From Gemmatimonadales bacterium (GTDB lineage: Bacteria > Gemmatimonadota > Gemmatimonadetes > Gemmatimonadales > GWC2-71-9): 13,489 bases of DNA. The notes below the pieces were generated by a model. That model was not told the origin of the DNA. It searched no databases and was given only the letters and a program-made list of their open reading frames with translations. Below, piece by piece: positions 6,762 through 12,617 of this stretch. The stretch covers positions 1-13,489 of the forward strand of contig JACCSE010000054.1 in NCBI GenBank assembly GCA_013813145.1. Reading direction: 5' to 3'. The translations under genes and the position numbers were made by a program. Position 1 is the first letter of the stretch. Each line of letters starts with the position of its first letter.

Positions 6762-6790
6762 TTGCCAGGATCCTGGATCGGACGTAACAT
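6762..6790 (+). promoter_or_regulatory. Promoter candidate for the OPT leader, overlapped by a palindrome
   Basis: TTGCCA (6762-6767, 5 of 6 to TTGACA), a 17-bp spacer, and TAACAT (6785-6790, 4 of 6 to TATAAT). The predicted start is near 6797. The perfect 12-bp palindrome CCAGGATCCTGG (6765-6776) covers the end of the -35 box and the start of the spacer, a position where a repressor would block RNA polymerase. Matches and spacing are observed; use is inferred. Confidence 0.45.
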
Positions 6791-6826
6791 TGGGCGCCTT
6801 TCGTGCCCTTCGACCCAGAGGCGGTG

Positions 6827-6868
6827 ATGAATCCGTTCTACCTCGGTGGAGAGAAGCGTCTGAGGTAG
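6827..6868 (+). CDS. Possible 13-residue leader peptide
   Basis: ATG 6827 to TAG 6868 encodes MNPFYLGGEKRLR. GAGG at 6818-6821 lies 5 nt upstream of the ATG, a workable ribosome site, in a region where no other gene is visible. The stop codon is part of the right arm of a CTACCTC/GAGGTAG stem, so ribosome position could alter folding ahead of the terminator at 6902. Composition is not dominated by one amino acid, so it is not a classical amino-acid attenuator. An ORF this short could occur by chance. Confidence 0.35.
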   Translation: MNPFYLGGEKRLR

Positions 6869-6901
6869 CTGGGAAGCTCGCCGCGCAGTCTCGCACGAGC
6901 G

Positions 6902-6932
6902 GGGGCGCGCCTTCGGCGCGCCCCTTGTTTCT
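6902..6932 (+). terminator. Intrinsic terminator 38 nt upstream of the OPT gene
   Basis: The perfect 10-bp stem GGGGCGCGCC / GGCGCGCCCC (6902-6911 with 6915-6924) has a 3-nt TTC loop and is followed at once by TTGTTTCT (6925-6932). It works only in the plus direction. The nearest annotated plus gene upstream, dacB, ends at 6319 and has its own terminator, so this one must act on a transcript starting inside the spacer. Confidence 0.8.
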
Positions 6933-6969
6933 CCGGTCACACCGTCCACCTCTAGCCTCACGGCCTCGT

Positions 6970-9156
6970 ATGGCGACCGTCACCGCCCCGACTCCGAAAG
7001 GCTCGGCCTTTCAACCGTTCGTCCCCCCGAGCCAGTCACCTGCCGAGTTGACGCTTCGCGCGGTGCTGCTCGGGGTGATCCTCGGCATCGTGTTCGCCGC
7101 CTCCAGCGTGTACCTGGCGCTCAAGATCGGCCTGACCGTCTCCGCCTCGATTCCCATCGCCGTTCTCTCCGTCGCCTTCTTCCGCACTCTCGGGCGCTCC
7201 ACCATCCTCGAGAACAACATCGTGCAGACGACGGGCTCGGCGGGTGAGTCGATCGCCGCGGGGGTCGTATTCACGCTTCCCGCCATCCTGCTGATGGGCT
7301 ACGATCTGACGGTTGGCAAGGTGGCGATCATCGCGGTCGCCGGCGGCGTGATGGGAGTCCTCCTGATGATCCCGCTCCGGCGGGCGCTCATCGTGAAGGA
7401 GCACGGGCGGCTGACCTACCCCGAAGGCACCGCCTGTGCCGAGGTGCTGGTGGCGGGAGAGCGGGGCGGAGTTCAAGCCAAGCGGCTCTTCCAGGCGTTC
7501 GGCCTCGCGTTCGGCTACAAGTTCTTCATGGCCGGGCTCAAGGCATGGCGGGAGTACCCGACCTGGACCTCACGCACCTATCAAGGCGCCTCGGTCTCCG
7601 CGGAGGTCTCGCCCGAGCTGCTCGGAGTCGGGTACATCATCGGGCCGCGGATCGCCGGGTATCTCTTTGCGGGCGGCTGCCTGGCGTACCTGGTGCTGAT
7701 CCCCGCGATCAAGCTTTTCGGCTCCGGACTGACCAGCCCGATCTTCGCCGAGACCAAGCTGATCGCCGACATGAGCCCAAGTGAGGTTCGGGCGGAGTTC
7801 GTGTTCTACATCGGCGCCGGCGCGGTGGCCTCGGCAGGGATCATTGCGCTGATCCGCGGGCTCCCCACGATCGTCTCGGCCTTTCGGTCCGGGTTCCAGG
7901 ACCTCCGCGGCAGCCTGGACGAGCGGGCCACCCGGCTCCGCACCGACGTCGACCTGCCGATCTGGGTCACGCCGGTCGGCGCGGGCGTGCTCGCGCTGGT
8001 CCTCACGCTGCTCCCCCAGCTCGCGGTGAATCTGCTGGGCGCGGCACTCATCGTCGTGTTCGGATTTTTCTTTGCCGTGGTCTCTTCCCGCATCACCGGC
8101 CAGATCGGGGTGACCGCCAACCCCATCTCCGGAATGCCGATCGCGGCCCTCATCGGCACCACCTCGATCTTCCTGCTGATCGGGTGGACCGGGGTGGATC
8201 ACCGGGTCGGGGCGATATCGATCGCCGGGGTGATCGCCGTTTCCGCCGCACTCGCGGGCACCACGAGCCAGGACCTGAAAACCGGGTTCCTCGTCGGAGC
8301 CACCCCCCGCCGGCAACAGATCGCGATCGTGGTGGGCGCGGTCACGTCCGCACTGGCGATCGGCTGGACCCTCACGCTGCTCAACAACACCTACACCAAC
8401 ATCGTCCCCGAGTCACACCCGGGGGTGACCCTGGAAGCAGCCGCCCCGGATGCCGCAGACCGATCGGTCACGGCATCGGGCGAGCGGATGAGTCACGCCG
8501 GCCAAGAGTGGGATGTCGTGCGGGTGAACGTGCCGGTCGAGGGGGTCCAGCCGGGGAAATACCTGGTGGACCCCGGGAGCCGGGAGGTCGCCTTCCTGGT
8601 GGACCCCGGGATCGGCGGGCGGGTGCGTGAAATCGACGGCAATCCCGTGACCAAGCTCGATTCACCCAAGGCCACCATCATGGCCCTGGTGACCGACGGC
8701 ATTCTGACCCAGAAGCTGCCCTGGGGCCTGGTGCTCATCGGGGTGTTCCTCACCGTCTCGATCGAGCTCATGGGCCTCCTATCGCTGCCCATAGCGGTAG
8801 GGGTGTACCTCCCGATCTCCACCTCGGCGTCCATGTTCGCCGGCGGAGTGGTGCGCTGGTTGATCGACCGGCGGAGCCGGGGCGGCGAGCGCTCGATGGT
8901 CGAGGTGGAGTCGGGGCCGGGGGTGCTCTTCTCCAGCGGGCTCATCGCCGGCGGGGCGATCGCGGGGATCGTGATCGCCGGCGTCGCGGCCGCGCTGGTG
9001 AGCCGCGCCGAGTCGGCACAGGTGCCCGCCGCGGACTACCTGGCTCATGTGGTGGGGCTGCAGGGCCGGCTCGGCGTCTTCGCCCAGAGCGACGTCATCT
9101 CGCTCGCCGTCTTCGCAGGCCTGGGGTTCATCCTCTATCGGGTGGCCAGCCGCTAG
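6970..9156 (+). CDS. OPT-family oligopeptide transporter with a soluble insert
   Basis: The product is a 728-residue multi-spanning membrane protein. Family features include FQPFVPPSQSPAELTLRAVLLG at the N-terminus, SSVYLALKIGLTVSASIPIAVLS, the conserved RLTYPEGTACAEVLVAGE (about residues 140-157) and a C-terminal MGLLSLPIAVGVYLPISTS. Bacterial OPT proteins import oligopeptides or related metal-chelate substrates by proton symport; the substrate here is unknown. ATG 6970 is chosen because the preceding frame is not protein-like and crosses a terminator; no Shine-Dalgarno is visible. Residues about 478-565 form a hydrophilic segment (with GKYLVDPGSREVAFLVDPG) between two hydrophobic segments, making this longer than minimal bacterial members. 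I recall comparable inserts in some OPT relatives but cannot verify that here. It is first in a run with a small membrane protein 1 nt downstream and two peptidases, which supports peptide uptake. Confidence 0.92.
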   Translation: MATVTAPTPKGSAFQPFVPPSQSPAELTLRAVLLGVILGIVFAASSVYLALKIGLTVSASIPIAVLSVAFFRTLGRSTILENNIVQTTGSAGESIAAGVVFTLPAILLMGYDLTVGKVAIIAVAGGVMGVLLMIPLRRALIVKEHGRLTYPEGTACAEVLVAGERGGVQAKRLFQAFGLAFGYKFFMAGLKAWREYPTWTSRTYQGASVSAEVSPELLGVGYIIGPRIAGYLFAGGCLAYLVLIPAIKLFGSGLTSPIFAETKLIADMSPSEVRAEFVFYIGAGAVASAGIIALIRGLPTIVSAFRSGFQDLRGSLDERATRLRTDVDLPIWVTPVGAGVLALVLTLLPQLAVNLLGAALIVVFGFFFAVVSSRITGQIGVTANPISGMPIAALIGTTSIFLLIGWTGVDHRVGAISIAGVIAVSAALAGTTSQDLKTGFLVGATPRRQQIAIVVGAVTSALAIGWTLTLLNNTYTNIVPESHPGVTLEAAAPDAADRSVTASGERMSHAGQEWDVVRVNVPVEGVQPGKYLVDPGSREVAFLVDPGIGGRVREIDGNPVTKLDSPKATIMALVTDGILTQKLPWGLVLIGVFLTVSIELMGLLSLPIAVGVYLPISTSASMFAGGVVRWLIDRRSRGGERSMVEVESGPGVLFSSGLIAGGAIAGIVIAGVAAALVSRAESAQVPAADYLAHVVGLQGRLGVFAQSDVISLAVFAGLGFILYRVASR

Positions 9157-9157
9157 C

Positions 9158-9583
9158 ATGCCGCCCGGCTCCCCGGTGTCGCCGACAATCAGCGCGAGAA
9201 TCATCCACGGGAGCCTGGTGCTCGGGGTGGTGCTTTTCTGGCTGGTGTCCTGGTATGTGGCCCAGCAGACCGCCCTGCCGGTTTCCATGTTGCCCGATCG
9301 GCGGGTGCTCTACATCGCCCTGTTTCTGGCGAGCGCGACCCTGTTCGGCGGCGCCATGTTCACCGTCAACCGGCTTTCCCCGCCGGCACACGGGATGTCG
9401 CAGGACGACTGGTGGCGCATCAATCTCGGCAAGGCCATGCTGGTGTGGGCCCTGGTCGAGGCGCCCGCCATCCTCGGCACCGTCGCCTACCTGCTCACCC
9501 GCGACTTCCGGGCACTCCTCGCCACCTTCACCGGCCTCCTGTTCTTCGGCACCTATCGCCCGAGCCGGCTGTTCGAGCGGTAA
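9158..9583 (+). CDS. Unrecognised four-helix membrane protein next to the OPT transporter
   Basis: The product has 141 residues from ATG 9158, which follows the OPT stop with a single base between, so translational coupling is likely. Longer frames upstream lie inside the OPT gene and are rejected. Four hydrophobic segments are visible at roughly residues 13-34, 47-68, 88-113 and 118-133. A short soluble stretch, SPPAHGMSQDDWWRINLGK, lies between the second and third. The third carries a Glu within the membrane span (WALVEAPAILGTVAYLL). I do not recognise the family. The tight spacing suggests an accessory or stabilising partner of the transporter, or a protein merely sharing its mRNA; both are inference. 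Confidence 0.75.
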   Translation: MPPGSPVSPTISARIIHGSLVLGVVLFWLVSWYVAQQTALPVSMLPDRRVLYIALFLASATLFGGAMFTVNRLSPPAHGMSQDDWWRINLGKAMLVWALVEAPAILGTVAYLLTRDFRALLATFTGLLFFGTYRPSRLFER

Positions 9584-9620
9584 TCCCGCGACCTTCGGCG
9601 TCCCCTCCAGCCCACTGCTC

Positions 9621-10694
9621 ATGACTCCCGAGTCGCTCGCCTTTCTCAAATCACTCCTGGACACCCCGGGCCCTTCCGCGTTCGAGGCCGCGCCGGCTCG
9701 GCTGTGGCGGGCCGAAGCCCAAAAGTTCGCCGACGAGGTTCGGGCCGACGTCAGCGGGAACTCCTTCGCCGTCCTCAACCCCGGCGGCCGCCCCCGCCTC
9801 ATGCTGGCTGGACACATCGACGAGATCGGGGTGATGGTCACCCACATCGACGACGGCGGCTTCCTCAGCTTCGATACCATCGGCGGGTGGGACCATCAGG
9901 TGTTCGTGGGACAGCGGGTCAGCCTGCTGGGCCGGAAGGGACCGGTGACCGGCGTCGTAGGCAAGAAGGCGATCCACCTCATGGACAAGGACGACCGGGA
10001 CAAGGTTTCCAAGGTCGAGGACCTCTGGATCGACATCGGCGCGACCGGCCGGGAAGAGGCCGAGAGGCAGCTTCGCATCGGCGACCCTGGCGTGCTCGCG
10101 GCCGGGGTCCTGGAGTTTCCCAACGGCCGCCTGGTCAGCCGCTGCATCGACAATCGGATCGGCGCGTATGTAGTGCTCGAGGCGGTGCGCCTGCTCGCCC
10201 AGGACGGTGCCCGGCCCGCGCCGGCCGTGACTGCCGTGGCGACCACGCGCGAGGAGATCGCCGCGACCGGCGGCGGGGCCCGCTCCTCGGCCGCCACGCT
10301 GGAGCCCGACGTCGCCATCGTGATCGACGTGACTCACGCGACCGATTACCCTGGTATCGACAAGCGGAAGCACGGCGACTATCGCCTCGACGGCGGACCG
10401 GTGCTTTCCCGGGGAGCCTCGGTCAGCGAGATGGTCTTCGAGCGACTCGCCGCCACCGCCGAGGCGCAAAACATCCCCTACGGCATCGAGGCCGCCTCCC
10501 GCGACACTCACACCGACGCCGAAGCGATCTTCAACGCGCACCGCGGGGTGGCCACCGCCCTGGTCTCGGTGCCCAACCGGTACATGCACAGCCCGAACGA
10601 GATGATCGCTCTTGAAGACCTCGACCGCACCGCGCGCCTGCTCGCGGCCTTCGCCCGCGGCCTAGGACCCGACACCGATTTCGTCCCCCGCTGA
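9621..10694 (+). CDS. M42-family metallo-aminopeptidase
   Basis: The product has 357 residues, the usual length for M42 (glutamyl/deblocking aminopeptidases, TET-type). The full di-metal centre is visible: His65 and Asp67 in AGHIDEIG, bridging Asp177 in SRCIDNRIG, catalytic Glu211 and ligand Glu212 in TTREEIAATGG, Asp236 in VIDVTHATD, and His323 in YMHSPNEMI. There is no signal peptide, so it is cytoplasmic. Such enzymes remove N-terminal residues from short peptides, fitting a role downstream of the OPT importer two genes earlier. The start ATG 9621 is 37 nt after the previous stop, and no clear Shine-Dalgarno is seen; the first residues (MTPESLAFLKSLLDTPGPSAFE) match the family N-terminus, supporting it. 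Some M42 relatives are misannotated as endoglucanases. Confidence 0.93.
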   Translation: MTPESLAFLKSLLDTPGPSAFEAAPARLWRAEAQKFADEVRADVSGNSFAVLNPGGRPRLMLAGHIDEIGVMVTHIDDGGFLSFDTIGGWDHQVFVGQRVSLLGRKGPVTGVVGKKAIHLMDKDDRDKVSKVEDLWIDIGATGREEAERQLRIGDPGVLAAGVLEFPNGRLVSRCIDNRIGAYVVLEAVRLLAQDGARPAPAVTAVATTREEIAATGGGARSSAATLEPDVAIVIDVTHATDYPGIDKRKHGDYRLDGGPVLSRGASVSEMVFERLAATAEAQNIPYGIEAASRDTHTDAEAIFNAHRGVATALVSVPNRYMHSPNEMIALEDLDRTARLLAAFARGLGPDTDFVPR

Positions 10695-10721
10695 GCCGGC
10701 GGTGGTATTTTTCACGGCATC

Positions 10722-12041
10722 ATGACGGCGACCTCACTCATCTCGATCGCTCTGGCGATGGCGGTGGTGGCCCCCGGACCGCTGGCGGCGCTCCAGTTCG
10801 GCACCCAGCAGACCCCGGCGGTGGCGACCCCGGCACCGCCCCGCGTAACCGCGATCGATGACATCCGCCACCTCAGCGACGACCGGCTAGGGGGTCGCAT
10901 GACCGGTTCGGCCGGGGCCGACTCGGCCGCGGCCTACCTGGCGCGGCGCTTCGAGCAGGTCGGGCTTCAGTCGGCGGCCGGCGGGTGGTTTCAGACCTTT
11001 ACGGTGGCCAAGGAGGCCCCGGTAGCTCAGCACGCGCACGTGGGCGGGCTCCGGGGCAAGAACGTCATCGGTCTCCTACCGGGGCGGGACCCCGTGCTCC
11101 GCAACGAGACGGTCATCGTCGGCGCGCACTACGATCATCTGGGACTCGGCGGCTTCGGCAGCCTCGATCCCGACAGCACCGGCAAGGTCCACAACGGCGC
11201 GGACGACAACGCCTCCGGCGCGGCGATGCTCATCCGGATCGCGGAGCGGCTGGCCCACTCGCCGCCGGCGCGCACCGTGCTGTTCATCGCTTTCAGCGGG
11301 GAGGAGCTCGGGCTGCTCGGCTCGGCGCACTACGTGAAAGAGCCGATCTATCCGTTGAGCGGGATCATGGCGATGATCAACTTGGACATGGTCGGACGGA
11401 TGCGGGACAAGCGGCTGATCGTCTACGGCGTGCGCACGGCCAGGGAGTTCCCTACCCTCCTCGATTCGCTCAATTGGCATGCCGGCTTCGATCTCAAGGC
11501 TCTGGGCGACGGATACGGACCGAGCGATCAGTCCTCCTTCTACGCGGTCGGCCGGCCGGTACTGCACCTGTTCACCGACTTACACGAGGATTATCACCGC
11601 ACGACCGACGACTGGCAGAAGATCAACCTCGAGGGCTTCGACCGCCTCAGCGACTTCACCCTGGGCCTGGTCACTGCCCTGGCCAACCGCCACACCCGGC
11701 TTACACCGGTGGACCTCGCCGCGGAACCGGCGCCCGCGGTGGGCTCCACCACCACCGCGGTGACCCCGGGATATGGCGCGTACCTCGGCACGATTCCCGA
11801 CATGACCGACAACCCGGGTGGCGTCCGGCTGGTGGGCGTGCGGGCGGGAAGCCCGGCCGAGAAAGCCGGCCTCCGCGGAGACGACATCATCACCCGCATC
11901 GGGCATGCGCTCGTCCCCGACCTCCAGGCGATGACCGACGCGCTCAGAAGCCACAAGCCGGGAGACACCGTGGACATCGTGATCCGGAGAGGCCCCCAGG
12001 TGACCACCGTCCGGGCCACGCTCGGCACCCGCGGAGGCTAG
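10722..12041 (+). CDS. Exported M28-family metallopeptidase with C-terminal PDZ domain
   Basis: The product has 439 residues. The N-terminus (about residues 1-23, MTATSLISIALAMAVVAPGP...LAA) is a signal peptide, so the enzyme acts in the periplasm or outside. The M28 aminopeptidase core spans about 44-325. Zinc ligands and catalytic residues are His136 (GAHYDHLG), Asp161 (NGADDNASG), Glu194 (general base) and Glu195 (FSGEELGLLGS), Asp222 (INLDMVGR) and His292 (DYHRTTDDW). After a Pro/Ala/Thr linker (332-350), a PDZ domain occupies about 355-437 (YLGTIPD...GVRAGSPAEKAGLRGDDIITRIG), which may gate substrates or bind C-termini. It starts 27 nt after the M42 gene, and its own terminal codons carry the ribosome site of the next gene. 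It would supply free amino acids or small peptides outside the cell for the OPT system. Confidence 0.94.
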   Translation: MTATSLISIALAMAVVAPGPLAALQFGTQQTPAVATPAPPRVTAIDDIRHLSDDRLGGRMTGSAGADSAAAYLARRFEQVGLQSAAGGWFQTFTVAKEAPVAQHAHVGGLRGKNVIGLLPGRDPVLRNETVIVGAHYDHLGLGGFGSLDPDSTGKVHNGADDNASGAAMLIRIAERLAHSPPARTVLFIAFSGEELGLLGSAHYVKEPIYPLSGIMAMINLDMVGRMRDKRLIVYGVRTAREFPTLLDSLNWHAGFDLKALGDGYGPSDQSSFYAVGRPVLHLFTDLHEDYHRTTDDWQKINLEGFDRLSDFTLGLVTALANRHTRLTPVDLAAEPAPAVGSTTTAVTPGYGAYLGTIPDMTDNPGGVRLVGVRAGSPAEKAGLRGDDIITRIGHALVPDLQAMTDALRSHKPGDTVDIVIRRGPQVTTVRATLGTRGG

Positions 12042-12042
12042 G

Positions 12043-12498
12043 ATGCCGGTGCTCGACGCCGACCGGGTGGTCGCCGCGCTGCGGGGCGCGTTTGCCCGCG
12101 ATGCCGGCCGGGAGGAGCTGCTGCGCACCGCCGCGGACCGGATGCGGGCCGCGGGTCCGCCCTATACCTCGGTTTATCTCTACATGTTGCACGGCGAGGA
12201 GCTGGTGCTCGAGGCCCACGCTGGCCGGGACACCGACCACACCCGGATTCCGGTGGGTAAGGGGGTCTGCGGCACGGCGGTGTCCACCGGCCGCGACCAG
12301 AACGTGCCGGACGTGCGCGCCATCGACAACTACCTCGCCTGCAACACCTGGACGCGTTCCGAGCTGGTCGTGCTGATACGCCGAGGGGGCGCGATCCTCG
12401 GTCAGATCGACGTCGACAGCGACGAGCCGGATCCGTTCACGGCGGAAGAGGAGACGGCGGTGAGGAAGGTGGCGGAGGCGTTGGCGGTGTTGCTGTGA
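12043..12498 (+). CDS. GAF-domain protein of the free-methionine-(R)-sulfoxide reductase type
   Basis: The product has 151 residues, one GAF domain. IPVGKGVCGTAVSTGRDQNVPDV and YLACN..TRSELVV...GQIDVDSD match the E. coli YebR/fRMsr signature. Cys100 aligns with the catalytic Cys118 and Cys76 with Cys94; Glu107, Asp123 and Asp125 align with the substrate-binding acids. The third family cysteine (E. coli Cys84, 10 residues before Cys76) is replaced by His66, so disulfide exchange would have to use Cys76. The reaction would be reduction of free Met-R-sulfoxide to Met in the cytoplasm. The ATG is 1 nt after the peptidase stop, and GGAGG (12033-12037) lies 5 nt upstream inside the peptidase gene, so the two are co-translated. 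Context suggests repair of oxidised methionine released from peptides. A non-enzymatic GAF sensor is the alternative. Confidence 0.85.
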   Translation: MPVLDADRVVAALRGAFARDAGREELLRTAADRMRAAGPPYTSVYLYMLHGEELVLEAHAGRDTDHTRIPVGKGVCGTAVSTGRDQNVPDVRAIDNYLACNTWTRSELVVLIRRGGAILGQIDVDSDEPDPFTAEEETAVRKVAEALAVLL

Positions 12499-12519
12499 AA
12501 CGAGCGGTGCGCGCCTACC

Positions 12520-12602
12520 TCATCCCGAGCGCAGCGAGGGACCTTGCTCGCGCATCGCTCGATCTATTCCCGGGCAAGGTCCCTCGCTTTCGCTCGGGAT
12601 GA
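12520..12602. repeat. Long imperfect inverted repeat (stem-loop element)
   Basis: Arms 12520-12550 and 12571-12602 are complementary over about 31 positions with one extra base and one G-T pair, around a 20-nt loop. Each arm begins TCATCCCGAGCG and includes GCGAGGGACCTTGC. It lies in the 119-bp gap after the five-gene run, starting 21 nt past the GAF stop. Similar TCATCCCGAGCG...GCGAGGGACC words are familiar to me as dispersed palindromic repeats in environmental bacterial genomes, but I cannot check copies here. It can act as a transcription barrier in either direction, although there is no T-run. Confidence 0.8.
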
Positions 12603-12617
12603 AGTAAGCCATCCTCA

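Larger units (their letters stand above)
6797..6932 (+). ncRNA. Candidate leader RNA / small RNA ending at an intrinsic terminator
   Basis: A predicted transcript runs from the promoter candidate at 6762-6790 to the terminator at 6902-6932, about 135 nt. It contains a 13-codon ORF, a CTACCTC/GAGGTAG stem (6838-6844 with 6862-6868) that overlaps that ORF, and a GCTCG/CGAGC stem (6876-6880 with 6896-6900) just before the terminator. The OPT gene starts 38 nt after the U-tract without a visible ribosome site. I cannot assign a family; it may be an attenuator, an unknown riboswitch or an independent small RNA. Confidence 0.4.
6544..6969. other. Regulatory spacer before the OPT operon
   Basis: This 426-bp divergent spacer holds a CRP/FNR-like operator (6668-6685) with a minus-strand -10-like word (6642-6647), a plus-strand promoter candidate (6762-6790) overlapped by a 12-bp palindrome, a 13-codon ORF (6827-6868) and a strong plus-strand terminator (6902-6932). 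The plus-strand frame that joins the OPT gene is open back to 6670, but translation there has no protein-like character and crosses the terminator. I could not match the RNA to a riboswitch class that I know. Confidence 0.6.

Noticed and set aside
6797..6932. 6S RNA, SRP RNA, RNase P RNA or a known riboswitch in the leader
   Set aside because: None of the conserved words of these RNAs that I know is visible; a model search is needed to be sure.
6670..6969. N-terminal extension of the OPT gene by about 100 residues
   Set aside because: The translation is not protein-like, crosses a strong terminator and precedes the family's usual N-terminus at 6970.
10688..10712. Possible terminator between the M42 and M28 genes
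   Set aside because: It has only a 4-bp stem with a 7-nt loop before TATTTTT, too weak to call.
10985..12376. 463-codon plus-strand frame across the M28 peptidase and GAF genes
   Set aside because: It is a low-complexity Arg/Gly/Pro translation crossing two genes with intact catalytic motifs in other frames.
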